Below are positions 16,569-28,253 of a stretch of 64,000 bases of DNA, one piece after another. The translations under genes and the position numbers were made by a program. Position 1 is the first letter of the stretch, and each line of letters starts with the position of its first letter. The notes under the pieces are model-generated. The model ran no database searches and was not told the DNA's origin. It saw nothing but the letters and a program-made list of their open reading frames with translations. The DNA comes from Ignavibacteria bacterium (lineage in GTDB: Bacteria > Bacteroidota > Ignavibacteria > Tepidaquicellales > Tepidaquicellaceae), in NCBI GenBank assembly GCA_016716125.1, contig JADJWZ010000036.1, positions 124,001-188,000 on the forward strand, written 5' to 3'.

Positions 16569-18212
16569 TTATTTCAGTAACAGCATACTTTTTGTATCTG
16601 TAAACTCCGCAGTCTCAAGCCGGTAAAAATAAATTCCGCCGGCAAGATCCGAAGCGTCAAACTGCACTTCAAAACTTCCGGATGAAAGTTTTTCATTTAC
16701 TAAAACAGCAACCTGCTTTCCTAATATATCATACACTGATAATCTGACATCATTCGCATGGGATTGGTCATCCTGCAATATATCAAATCTGATATTTGTA
16801 GAAGGGTTGAATGGATTCGGATAATTCTGTGAAAGTGAATATGCGGAAGGGGTTTCATTTGAAACTGATAAAACATTTGTGATTATGGAAAATTTGACAA
16901 CTGAAAAATCCGTTCCTGAAGTTACGCCTGAAATTAATCCGCTGACTATTATATTACCGGAATTATCCAGAGAAATATTATTGGCTACATCATTTCTGTC
17001 AGCTGCTGAGTTGAATCTGTTTACCCATACTTCATTCCCGGAATAATTATATTTTACAATTACTATATCGTCCATTGTACCTGTTCCCTGACTCAGTCCG
17101 GCAACATAGACATTTCCGTTATTGTCTGCAGCAATACTTCTTGGTTCATCAAAATTGTTTGAGCCGGGTCCGTTATAATTCTTTGACCATATAAGATCGC
17201 CTGCAGTGGAATACATTATAGTCATGTAATCATATGAGGTAGAAAAACCTGTTGAAGTACCGGTAACGAATATGTTACCGAGATTGTCACTTGTAATGGC
17301 TTTCCCTTCTTCAATATTCACAGTAGAAGTTGTAAACCATCTCTCCCATATCACATCACCTGACGGTGAATATTTTATGGTAACAATATCCAGACCGGAG
17401 CCGGCTCCTACGCTTGTTCCGGTAATGACTGCATTTCCGGAAACATCAGCAGCAATTGAGGTCATATTATCGTTTCCGTTTGCAGTACCGTTATAAGTTT
17501 TATGCCAAAGCTCATCACCGGCGGAGCTGTATTTTATAATTAAATAATCATTGATGGTAGCTGCTTCAAATGTACTGCCGCTTACATAAATGTTTCCGGA
17601 TTCGTCCAAAGCCATGTCATCTGCAAAATCATTACCGCTTGAGGCACCGTTAAAATGCTTTTTCCAGAGAAGATCTCCTTCTGAATTATATTTGATCGTT
17701 ACAATATCAAATAATACGCCCGGCTCATGACTGGTCCCTGTAATAATTACATTACCCGCTTCATCAGTTACTGCTTTTTCAGGAATCTCAACACTGCTGC
17801 TGTTTCCATTATATCTTCTGTTCCATTGTTCTGCGCCCAGATCATTATATTTAATTAAAACAAAATCCCTGTCCGTACCGTCTCCGATACTTTCTCCTGC
17901 GACAAAAACATTATAAGTATTATCAAGAGCTATGGAATAAGCAATATCATTTCCGTTTCCCGGACCGTTATAAATTCTTTCCCACAGTATATTTCCCGAC
18001 GGATTGTATTTCACTGTGTAAATATCAAATCCTGAACCCGATCCGAGGATCTTGCCTGAGGAATAAATATTTCCGGAATCATCAGTTATATGCGTCAGCG
18101 CTTCGTCGTTACCGTTCACGGGACCGTTAAAACTCCTGACCCATTCCTCATTCAGCTGTGATACCGCCGGTCCGTTAACTAAAATAAAAAGTAAAAGAAT
18201 AAATGCTTTCAT
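16569..18212 (-). CDS. Exported SBBP beta-propeller protein with T9SS type A sorting domain
   Basis: 547 aa. Signal peptide 1-18 (ending GPAVSQ). Eight tandem repeats of about 50 residues follow (IKYNSEGDLLWKK.FNG ... DESGNIYVSGS pattern), the SBBP / seven-or-eight-bladed propeller type. From about residue 465 comes a T9SS type A tail: SQNYPNPFNPSTNIRFDI, a VYDILGKQVAVLV strand, GGIYFYRL and a final KSMLLLK. It should be exported by Sec, sorted by T9SS and anchored or released at the surface. A truncated, very similar copy lies at 35363-36061. No Shine-Dalgarno site is visible. Confidence 0.85.
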   Translation of the reverse strand: MKAFILLLFILVNGPAVSQLNEEWVRSFNGPVNGNDEALTHITDDSGNIYSSGKILGSGSGFDIYTVKYNPSGNILWERIYNGPGNGNDIAYSIALDNTYNVFVAGESIGDGTDRDFVLIKYNDLGAEQWNRRYNGNSSSVEIPEKAVTDEAGNVIITGTSHEPGVLFDIVTIKYNSEGDLLWKKHFNGASSGNDFADDMALDESGNIYVSGSTFEAATINDYLIIKYSSAGDELWHKTYNGTANGNDNMTSIAADVSGNAVITGTSVGAGSGLDIVTIKYSPSGDVIWERWFTTSTVNIEEGKAITSDNLGNIFVTGTSTGFSTSYDYMTIMYSTAGDLIWSKNYNGPGSNNFDEPRSIAADNNGNVYVAGLSQGTGTMDDIVIVKYNYSGNEVWVNRFNSAADRNDVANNISLDNSGNIIVSGLISGVTSGTDFSVVKFSIITNVLSVSNETPSAYSLSQNYPNPFNPSTNIRFDILQDDQSHANDVRLSVYDILGKQVAVLVNEKLSSGSFEVQFDASDLAGGIYFYRLETAEFTDTKSMLLLK

Positions 18213-18586
18213 AATTTAATGTTTTTTATTTCAATGAAAATAAATCAAACAAGCTATCTGATGTTTCACTAAACTAATAAAAACAATTTATTTTTCAAAA
18301 CAAAATATTCACTTTCTGTAGCTTTCATATTATTTTCAAAATTAAGGACAAATAAAAATTAAACCTGTGCAGTTAAAGATATCTGAATTTAAAATTAAAA
18401 TGACGAATTACAGATATAATAAATTATCTGTAACCCATCATTTGTAACCCGTCATTTAAAACTGTTTTTATTAACTGCTAACTCTTAACTACTAACTATT
18501 TTCATTACCCGTCATTCGTAACTCGTAACTGCTCTTATTAAATATTAAATATTAAATATTAACTATTAACTATTAACTATTAACTA
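18213..18586. other. Intergenic region with dense tandem repeats
   Basis: No gene. The left part is the upstream region of the SBBP gene. From about 18420 it is short repeats: CCCGTCATTTGTAACC-type words, CTAACTCTTAACTAC, then ATTAAAT and ATTAACT heptamers ending at the dockerin stop codon at 18587. Confidence 0.8.
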
Positions 18587-21500
18587 TTACGGTGTTATTT
18601 TCCCCACAAAGTTAAACCCGTTATTATCTGCAAACACCGCATCAGCCAGATCGACTATTTCGTCGCCGTTTACATCAGTCGGGACATATCCCGAAACAAA
18701 ATTAAATGCATCATTATCGATCAGACTTCCGTCAGCAAGATCAATAGTGCCGTCCTGATTTACGTCTCCGCTGTATATTCCAAATCTGATCGGACTATTA
18801 TCTATCTCGATCTCATTACTGCCATATGCCTTTGATGAATTTTGTGAAAAATCATATGGTGTAATACCTGGAAGAAAAATCTGCGGTACGTTACTCCATG
18901 TCTCTATGGAATTTCTGTGCTTTAGACTAATATAGTAAGCTGAAAATAGTGAAGCATTTGCGAATTGATATGAAGCTTGTCCTGAAGAATTAACAAACTC
19001 TTTTGCGGAATCCACTACTTCATAAGGAGATAAATAATTTCTTAAATATACTGTAACAGTATCTCCAATCATGTCATGCGTCCCGGAATTATAAAATCCC
19101 TCTATGAACATTGTCAGATTTAAAGCTGTGGACGGACTTTGCGCAGCTGCCACCGGACTGTAATTTCCGTGAATGTCCTGTGCTACTATGAAATAATAAT
19201 ACGATCCCGTCAGAGGAGATGTATCAAGTAAAGTTGAATCAGTAGCCGTTGCCCATATAGTATCAGCATAAGGATCAATTGTAGAATCAGCACTTCTGAA
19301 TAAAACATAATTCAGCAGATCAGGCGCCGTGCTTCTTTGCCAGTTAAGTAAGACATCAGGACCTGAAGCTGTAGCTGCGAAAGGCGAAACCATGAGCGGA
19401 GCTATGTTGTCAATGCTTTTGCCTGAAAGAATTGCTGAATACCAGAACACATTAGCATCAGAAGTATTCGCTCTGATCCTGTAAAAGAAATTATCGCTGT
19501 TGTTTGAAGTTGAATCATATGGAGTATTATTAACATAAGAATAAAAAGATATTTTCCTCGCTGTTATAGTTGATACTTCCTCCCATGCAAAATTTCCTTC
19601 GGAAGGCGGAAAACTTCTAAAAACTGAATAATCCGTTATCAGAGAATTACCGATCACATCATAACCGCTTCTTGCCCACTTCAGATTTACTTTTCCTCCC
19701 TGATCATTCGGGACATCTTTTACATAGTTTAATATTGGTTTTACTGAAGGCGATGATGATAAATAAAGATATGCTCTGCCGGCAAGACTACCTCCGGCAT
19801 CATTACCATATGCACCGACTACTACATCACTGTAGCCGTCACCGTTTATATCTCCGGCTAAGGAAACGGAATTGCCAAAGTAATCATCGGGGGCTTCTCC
19901 GGTAAGAATTACATCTGATATATTATCCATCGCGTTTCCTCCGAAATATATATAAGCTCTGCCGGAATTAAATCCTTGCGCATCATTAAAAAGTGCACCA
20001 ACTACTATATCATTGTAGCCGTCACCATTTACATCGCCCGCAGAGGATACTGAATACCCGAACTGATCTCCGGCTGCGGCGCCAGTAAGTATTACATCTG
20101 CTGTATTATCCATGGCGGTTCCGCCGAAATATATATATGCTGTTCCTGCATCATTTCCTCCGGCATCATTAAATTTTGCACCGACTACTATATCACTGTA
20201 GCCGTCACCGTTCACATCTCCGGCTGTGGAAACTGAACTTCCAAAGTAATCACCGGTAGCGGCTCCCGTAAGTATTACATCTGCTGTATTATCCATAGCA
20301 TTTCCGCCGAAATATATATATGCTCTTCCGGCATTGTTTCCACCTGCATCATTACCCGGGGCACCGACCACTACATCACTGTAGCCGTCACTATTCACAT
20401 CTCCGGCAGAGGAAACTGAATTCCCGAAGTAATCATTGGCAGCTTCTTCCGTAAGTACTACATCTGCTGTACTATCCATTATGTTTCCACCGAAATATAT
20501 ATATGCTCTGCCGGCATTGCCTCCTCCTGCATTATTTCCGACTATTACATCACTATAACCGTCGCTGTTTACATCTCCGGTTGAGGAAACTGAAAACCCA
20601 AAGTAATCCCCTGCAGCGGCTCCCGTAAGTATTACATCTGCTGCATTATCCATGGCATTTCCACCGAAATATATATGCCCTTCCGGCATCTATACCTCCT
20701 GTATCATTACTCAGGGCACCGACTACAATATCACTGTAGCCGTCGCTGTTTACATCTCCGGCTGCAGAAACTGAAAACCCAAAGGCATCACCGTTTGCTT
20801 CTCCCGTAAGTAATACATCTGCTGTATTATCCATAGTGTTTCCTCCGTAATATATATATGCATTGCCGGTTGAAGTTCCATGTACGCTTATTATTATATC
20901 ACTGTAACCGTCACCGTTTACATCGCCGGCTGAGGATACTGAATACCCGAACTGAACAAAAGCTTCGGGTCCCGTGAAAAATTCGTCAGCTATATCCATT
21001 CCTGTCATGGAGTTTTTATAAATATAAGCTCTTCCTGCATTATTTCCTCCGGCATCATTACCATTTGCACCGATTAAAATATCACTGTAACCGTCACCGT
21101 TTACATCGCCGGCTGAGGATACTGAACGTCCGAAGTAATCACCGGCAGCTTCTCCAGTAAGTACTACATCTGCTGTAATATCCATGGCGGTTCCGCCGAA
21201 ATAAATATATGCCCTGCCTGAATAAGTTCCCCTGGCGCTATTTATGATTGAACTGACAACTACATCACTGTAGCCGTCGCCATTTACATCGCCGGCTGTG
21301 GAAACTGAATACCCGAACTGATCTTGAGCGGCTTCTCCCGTAAAAATTACATCTGCTGTATTATCCATGGCGTTTCCACCGAAATATATGTATGCTCTGC
21401 CGGAATAAGTTCCTCCGGCATCATTTAAATATGCTCCAACTATTACATCACTGTAGCCGTCACCGTTTACATCTCCGGCTGTGGAAACTGAAATTCCGAA

Positions 21501-22544
21501 CCGATCACCGGCGGCTTCTCCCGTTAGTATTACATCTGCTGTATTATCCATAGCGTTTCCACCGAAAAATATATATGCTCTGCCGGCATCACTTCCCCCG
21601 GCATCATTTAAAAATGCACCGACTACTACATCATTGTAACCGTCACCGTTTACATCTCCGGCTGTGGAAACTGAACCCCCAAACTCATTACCGGCTCCTA
21701 CTCCCGTAAGTATTACATCAGATATATTATCCATTGCGTTTCCTCCGAAATATATATAAGCTCTGCCGATATCATTCCAATTTGATCCAACTACAACATC
21801 ATTGTAGCCGTCACCGTTTACATCTCCGGCTGTGGAAACTGAATTGCCAAACAGATCATTGGGAGCTTCTCCTGTAAATATTACATCTGCCGTATTATCC
21901 ATAATGTTTCCACCGAAATATATATAAGCTCTGCCGGCATTATTTCCCCCGGCAGCATTTAAATATGCTCCAACTATTACATCACTGTAGCCGTCGCCGT
22001 TTACATCTCCGGCTGTGGAAACTGAAATACCAAACACATCATTGGGAGCTTCTCCCGTAAATATTACATCTGCCGTATTATCCATTATGTTTCCACCGAA
22101 ATATATATAAGCTCTGCCGGCATTATTTCCCCCGGCATCATTTACATACGCTCCAACTATTACATCACTGTAGCCATCACCGTTTACATCTCCGGCTGAA
22201 GAAACTGAATACCCGAAAGCATCTTCGGCTGCTTGTCCCGTAAAAAATCTTTCAGTCATAGCATCTCCTTCCGGATCTTCCGTTATTATTCTTGATGAAT
22301 TATTATGATTGTTTGTGATGATCCTGTTTCCGTTCCCGTCTTGGAGACTATTCAGCCAGTCCTGTGTGACTCCGGAAGGAAGGGAATCCTCCTTACCCTG
22401 AGTTTGTGATATTGTCTGTTCAGAGGAAATAGATTTTCCTGAATTGGAATTTTGCCAGTTGGCAAGTGTAGAATTTGCAGATACAAAATAAAAAATTATA
22501 AAGATCATGCAGATAAATCTGGTGTAAAAGTATATTTTTTTCAT
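18587..22544 (-). pseudogene. FG-GAP double-propeller dockerin protein, split by a 2-bp frameshift
   Basis: Two overlapping frames (20646-22544 and 18587-20689) form one gene of about 1319 aa. The first has a signal peptide, a GVTQDWLNSL segment and nine FG-GAP repeats, then runs out of frame as FRWKCHG. The second lacks a signal peptide and begins inside repeat 10. The break is at 20668-20676, where the AT run coding AYIYFGG is one AT shorter than in sister repeats. Together they give 14 repeats with a deviant linker (YKNSMTGMDIADEFF) after repeat 7. Then come an FN3-like region (KVNLKWARSGYD), HRNSIETWS, the dockerin loops and NFVGKITP. FG-GAP repeats bind calcium and form integrin-alpha-like propellers. 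Slippage-based phase variation, a true pseudogene or an assembly error are all possible. The N-terminal GVTQDWLNSL region is shared with the 58190 gene. Confidence 0.85.
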
Positions 22545-25500
22545 AATGGATAAATTTTATTTGTTAAACCGTTGGTTTCTTAAAAAAGAATTTATATTAT
22601 TTATAATTAGTACTGCCATTGATTTAGTTAATGAATAAATTTTCTAAAATATTGATATTTCATATTATGATTAAAACTTTGATTATCACCATTTTCATTC
22701 TCATAACTAAATTTACGGTGTGATCTTACTCACAAAATTAAACCCGTTATTATCCGTAAACACCGCATCAGCCAGATCGACTATTCCGTCACCGTTCACA
22801 TCAGTCGGTACATATCCTGAAACAAAATTAAACGCATCATTATCGATAAGACTTCCATCCGTCAGATCAACCGTCCCGTCCTGATTTACGTCTCCGCTGT
22901 ATATTCCAAATCTGATCGGACTAAGATCTATCTGGATCTCATTACTTCCATATTCTTTTGACGAATTTTGTGAAAAATCATATGGTGTAATACCCGGAAA
23001 AAATAACTGCGGCACGTTATTCCATGTCTCTATTGAATTTCTGTGTTTCAGATGAATATAGTAAGCTGAAAATTTTGAAGCATTGTAGAATTCATATAAC
23101 GCTTGCCCAGAGGAATTAACAAATTCTTTTGCGGAATCCAGTACTTCATAAGGAGATAAATAATTTCTTAAATATACTGTAACAGTATCTCCAATCATTG
23201 CATTCGTATTTGCATCATAAAATGCCTCTATAAACATTGTAAGATCTAGCTGAAGAGGCGGTGAAGACCCGTCACTTGCCTTGAAATTTCCAAGCGGTGT
23301 AGGGACGTAATTATTATAATACTTCCACGGACCGAATTTCTGATATGGATTATTAACCAGACTGTATTGAACTCTCGCTCTCCATTTATACTCTTTATCA
23401 CTTAATAAACCGGCTGCGTCTTTATTCAGCTCTTTACCGGAAATCGAAGTTCCAAGATCAGTAAAGTTTCCTGAGCCAGAAGATAAAGTACTGTTCGTAA
23501 TATTTGTTCCGCTGAACGGTACGCTGTTTTCCTTATATTCATAAACTATCTTTCCGTCAGCTCTTCCAAACGGACTCTTCCCAAAGATATTGAATCTCAC
23601 CTGACCGTCAGTTCCTGTAAGTCCGCCTGAGTAAACAATATTACTTGTACCGGGTTTATACTGCCTTACATTAGATCTCATTCCTGTTCCGTCATTTCCG
23701 TAATAGACAAATGCCGCGCCTTCATTTGTTTCTCCGTTACTGTATCTTAAAGCACCGACTATCACATCCGAATAACCGTCGCCATTAACATCACCGGCAG
23801 TGCATACGCTGTTTCCAAAATGTGCATCTATTAAATTGCTTTCAGCAGTCCAGTCCGAAGTGTCTGAAAGTCCGGCAGAAGAACCGTGATAAACAAAGGC
23901 TTTTCCTTCATAGCTTTGACCGTTGCTTAAAAACCGTGCTCCTATAATAATATCTGAATAACCGTCTCCGTTTACATCACCGGCAGTAGATACACTTGTT
24001 CCGAAACCTGCAAAACCTACATTTCCCTCAGCAGTCCAGTCTTCAGAATTTGATAGACCTGAAGCAGAACCGTAATAAGTATATACCTTTCCTTCCTGAG
24101 TCTGACCATTAGTATAATTATCAGCTCCTACTATCACATCAGAATAGCCATCACCGTTTACATCGCCGGCAGAAGAAACGCTTCTTCCAAAAGCTGAAAA
24201 TCCCTGATTGCCTTCAATTTCCCAGTCATGGAAAACTGAAAGACCATTCGATGAACCGTAATAAGCAAATACTGCGCCTTCTCCGGATGGTCCTCCGTCT
24301 ATTAAAGTATTTGCATATCCATATGCGCCGATTATTACATCAGAATAGCCGTCACCATTCACATCTCCTGCGGTGGCTACACTGCATCCAAAATATGCAT
24401 CTATTTGATTACCTTCTGCTGACCAGTCTGCTGAATCAGATAAACCTGAAGCTGATCCGTGATAAACATATGCTATTCCTTCATTATTCTGACCGTTATC
24501 ATAATAATATGCACCGATAATTACATCAGAATAGCCGTCACCGTTTACATCACCGGCAGTGGAAACACTTACTCCGAAAAAAGCCCCAGCCTGATATCCC
24601 TCTGTTGTCCAATTTGCTGAATCAGACAGACCTGATGCAGATCCAAGATAGACGAATGCCTTGCCTTCAAGCATTTGTTCATTGTTAAAATGTTTAGCTC
24701 CTACTATTACATCTGCGTATCCGTCACCGTTAACATCGCCGGCAGTAGAGACAGAAGAACCGTAATATGCATCTGCCTGATTCCCTTCTCCGGTCCAGTC
24801 GGGCGAGACTAATAATCCCAAAGAAGAACCTAAATAAACAAACGCGCCTCCTTCATTTTGCTCACCATTATCATAACCTTCTGCTCCAATTATTACATCA
24901 GAATAACCGTCGCCGTTTACATCGCCGGCAGTAGAAACACTGCTGCCAAAAAAAGCATCCGCTTGATTGCTTTCTGTAAACCAATTTTCTGTTCCTGACA
25001 ATCCCGAAGGAGAACCATTATAAACATATACTTTTCCTGCATTTTCATTTGATGTTTCATATAACCATGCACCAACTATTACATCTGAATATCCGTCACC
25101 ATTAATGTCGCCTGCAGTCGAAAGACTTGCACCATAATTTGCCTGTGTCTGATTACTTTGCGTAATCCAGTTTGCCTGGTCTGAAAGACCGGATGCTGAA
25201 CCCTGATAAACATAAGCTCGACCTCTGGAATTGTTATATATCTGAGCTCCGATAATCACATCAGAAAATCCGTCACCGTTTACGTCACCGGCTGTTGAAA
25301 CACTCCCACCATAATTGGAACCGACCTCTTCACCTTCCCCAGTCCAGTCCGGCGCATTTGATAAACCTGAAACTGAACCGTGAAATACAAATGCGGCACC
25401 TTCACCCTGAGGTCCTCCGTCAAAATTATTTTTATTATTACGATAAGTAGCTACCCCTACGATTACATCAGAATAACCATCTCCATTTATATCACCGGCA

Positions 25501-26370
25501 GTAGAGACACTATAACCTAAGTAAACACCACTCTGGCTGCTCTTGTAAGTCCAGTCTGCGGAGTCAGACAAACCTTGTGATGATCCAAGATATACGAATG
25601 CTTTGCCATCATCATTATCATAACTATCGGCTCCAACAATCACATCAGAATATCCGTCGCCGTTAACATCACCGGCTGTAGTTGCGCTGATTCCAAATCC
25701 CGAATAATTCTGATTACTTTCGGCTGACCAGCTTAAAGAATCCAATAAACCAACCGGTGAACCACGATAAACAAATACACCGCCTTCATCTGTATTCCCA
25801 TTGTCATATCTTCTTGCACCTATAATAATATCTGAATAGCCATCTCCGTTTACGTCACCGGCAGTTGACACGGTTCCACCAAATCCGGCATTTGGTTGGT
25901 TTATTGCTGCTGACCAGTCTGCTCCGGTAACTGAAAGTCCCGTAGAAGAACCGTAATATGCAAAAGTCATACCCCCTGTAGTGTTTAAATCATATCCAGA
26001 AGATCCGATTATCACATCTGAAAATCCGTCACCGTTTACATCGCCTGCAGTTGAGACACTGTTTCCAAAGGCTACAGAAGCCAGATTTCCCTCTGCTGAC
26101 CAGTTATATAGCAGAGGTAATCCGCCGGCAGATCCGTGAAAAACAAAAGCAGCCCCTTCATTTAATTCTCCGTTATCATAACCGGAGGAACCGATTATAA
26201 CATCAGAATACCCGTCACCGTTTACATCTCCGGCAGTAGCAACGCTGGCGCCAAAGTATTCATTTGTTTGAGTTCCTTCTAACAACCAGGAAGGGTTAGT
26301 CGAAAGCGGATCGATGGTGATTGGATAAACAGCGTCATCGTCATTCACCACTATGGAGAAAGAATTACTA

Positions 26371-26459
26371 ATGTCAAATTTCAAATTACAAATATTTTTT
26401 TCTTCACTTTTTTGAATTTTGTTCTTTATTTGTAATTTGTCATTTGTAATTTGAAATTG
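26371..26459 (-). repeat. AAATTTCAAATTACAAAT-type repeat inside coding sequence
   Basis: Words of the intergenic repeat (CAAATTTCAAATTACAAA, AATTTGTCATTTGTAATTTG) lie within the reading frame and are translated as QFQITNDKLQIKN ... NICNLKFDISN. The same block is at 31897-31985, and a different repeat occupies the same place at 49704-49796. Confidence 0.8.
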
Positions 26460-26782
26460 ATCGTTTTTCTCAAAGTATGCCCCGAAGCTCCTTCCCATTT
26501 GCGTCCCAGCATTTAAGAGCGGAATATTTCATCTTATCAATTCCATTTTTATCTTTAAACATCAAAGCATCTGCTCCGACTATCATTTTCAGTTTTGTAT
26601 CTGCTGTAATATTCATTCTCAGCTTTCCTTCGCCTTCAGGTTTTTTCTTAATTATAAAATCCTGACGCATACCGGCTTTGTCGTTTGTATAGTCTATTCT
26701 GATATTGTCATCATCAATAGTAGCTTTATTTTCTGAAACTGAGAGTTCACTGTCTTTTAGCAGATCAAAATTTTTCTCTGTC

Positions 26783-26807
26783 ATTCCCGCATACTTCTGG
26801 CGGGAAT
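26783..26807. repeat. ATTCCCGC...GCGGGAAT palindromic repeat inside coding sequence
   Basis: A perfect 8-bp inverted repeat with a 9-nt loop has the form of the common dispersed 'ATTCCCGC-n-GCGGGAATGAC' palindromes. Here it is read as DSRQKYAGMTE within the N-terminal domain. The paralogue at 32280-32320 has a different short sequence in the same place. Confidence 0.7.
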
Positions 26808-26890
26808 CTATGTGCTTTGAGTATCCTTTTATTTTAAAATCAATACTCCACTCATCTGATTTCTTAACTTCTTTTTTATTTAAATCATTT

Positions 26891-26920
26891 TCCTTAGTGT
26901 CTTCGTGCCTTTGTGGTGAG
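26891..26920. repeat. CACAAAGGCACGAAGACAC-type repeat inside coding sequence
   Basis: On the minus strand it reads CACCACAAAGGCACGAAGAC, a word typical of dispersed noncoding repeats, and is translated as SPQRHEDTKEN. The copy at 32398-32427 is identical. Confidence 0.65.
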
Positions 26921-27118
26921 TCAAATGAACGTGTCTTAGCAGTAAACCCGTCTTTATGATAGATGAACCTTAAGTTATTAGCCCGGTTCGGCGACTGATA
27001 TGTGCCGAGATTTTCATTGTATGAAATATTGTATTCACTTTTTTCAAGTTCTTCCATTGCTTTCTGATACCATGACTGATCTATGTTATTGTTGTCAGGA
27101 TTAGTTTCGTTTTTTGCG

Positions 27119-27138
27119 GAAACCGTTTTAACGGTTTC
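27119..27138. repeat. GAAACCGTT..AACGGTTTC palindrome inside coding sequence
   Basis: A perfect 20-bp palindrome translated as ETVKTVS. Two further copies (32626-32645 and 32713-32732) lie in the paralogue's N-terminal region, the second also in frame as ETVLTVS. Confidence 0.8.
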
Positions 27139-27279
27139 TGTAAATAACGGAGGATCCGGACAGAATAAATTTAACTTACCCTGAGGATCAGGATCATCAG
27201 AAATTTTGTTCGTCGAAATTTTTGAGGTTTGAAAACTTAGAAAAATTGCTGCAATGAATAGTAATGTGATCAGTTTCAT

Positions 27280-27759
27280 TTTTACTCCGGTTTATTTTAT
27301 TTTAAAAAGATTTTTATATTTATAAAATTATTAGCTTAGTAAAATAAACAGTCAATTCCGCTCAATTGACTGAACGGAATTTTTGACTGCTTTCGGAAGC
27401 TACCCCTGAATTTTTGAATTAATAAACTTGAAGTCCGGATCAAAATGAAGGTTATTTGATACACATTCTTTTAGGCAGCCCCGATGTTCGTCCTTTTAAA
27501 ATTAATTTTTAAAACATTATTATCATTTCAAACTAAAGTTAAAGACTTATAATATTCTTAGCAAGTAAAGTTTTTTCACTAAGTAACGGGATCAAACAAC
27601 AAAATATCACTGATTTGAGCAGTAATTCAATATTATTCATTTGAAAATTACATTAAAAGTAACGAAATTATTTCCCAAATTAAGAAATTGATTTAACCAA
27701 TATGTCATTCTATTTTCAAGAAATTTTCTAATTAATTAACCTGAAAGATAAGACTATAA
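27280..27759. promoter_or_regulatory. Divergent intergenic region of a duplicated module
   Basis: 480 bp with no gene between the FG-GAP start and the truncated partner. It holds blocks conserved in the sister region 32874-33369: a decayed copy of the inverted repeat (27353-27381), GGCAGCCCC at 27474-27482, a 35-bp block at 27561-27595 (CAAGTAAAGTTTTTTCACTA core) and an about 41-bp block at 27644-27684 (TTACATTAAAAGTAACGAAA core). Conservation between duplicates could mark promoters for both directions or simply recent duplication. Confidence 0.55.
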
Positions 27760-27984
27760 ATGCGCAGTTTAAGACTTGTTAATATTTTAAAGACTTTTAC
27801 AAAGGAAGAGATAAAGGAATTTGAAAAATTCGTTGCATCACCATATTTTTCCAGAGGAAGAAATCTTTCCCCGTTCTTTAGTGTAATTAAAAAATATTAT
27901 CCTGAATTTTACCCGGATCAATATTCTGCCGAAAAAATATTTCGTGAATTATTTTCCGGTAAAAATTTATTACTAATTCAATAA
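27760..27984 (+). pseudogene. Truncated helical partner gene (N-terminal remnant)
   Basis: 74 aa nearly identical to the first 74 residues of the intact partner at 33370 (LVNILKTFTKEEIKEFEKF; SPYFSRGRNLSPFF). The frame then drifts to a stop after GKNLLLIQ, and the remaining 400 or so codons are missing. The next 90 bp show only vague similarity before intergenic repeats begin. It faces the frameshifted FG-GAP gene, so both members of this duplicated module are damaged. Confidence 0.85.
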
Positions 27985-28069
27985 ATATCAATAGATATGA
28001 AAGGGAGCTTTTGAAGATCAGGACATCTGCTTATTTAATAAATCCTGAATATTTTTTAACTGATTAAAA

Positions 28070-28253
28070 ATGAAAAATTACGAGTTACAAGTATTAAATA
28101 AACACAACCCGTAACTCGTAATTATTAACAACTGACTATTATCTGCTAACTATTAACTACTAACTACTAACTACTAACTATTAACTACTAACTATTAACT
28201 ATTTCAAAAAACTCAAGTATTTGACATTTGTAATTTGAAATTTGCAATTTCTT
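28070..28253. repeat. Short tandem repeats 3' of the dockerin gene
   Basis: Words ACGAGTTACAAGTATT, CCCGTAACTCGTAATTATT, then about ten heptamers of ACTAACT / ATTAACT, then ATTTGTAATTTGAAATTTGC, up to the dockerin stop codon. Confidence 0.85.

Larger units (their letters stand above)
22713..27279 (-). pseudogene. FG-GAP double-propeller dockerin protein, frameshifted in a C run
   Basis: The frames 26470-27279 and 22713-26498 make one gene of about 1521 aa, a close paralogue of the intact gene at 28254-32873. The first frame has a signal peptide and an N-terminal domain (SPNRANNLRFIYHKDGFTA ... GMRQDFIIKKKPEGEGKL) and ends wrongly as GKELRGIL. The paralogue reads GKELRAYFEKND. The cause is CCCC at 26480-26483 where the paralogue has CCC. 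The second frame gives YPITIDPLS, 14 FG-GAP repeats (YNGSPSGL linker after repeat 7), a KWRARVQYSLVNNPYQKFGPWKYY segment and the dockerin tail. The start has a GGAG Shine-Dalgarno site. Several intergenic-type repeats lie in frame in the N-terminal region. It faces a truncated partner gene at 27760. Confidence 0.85.
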
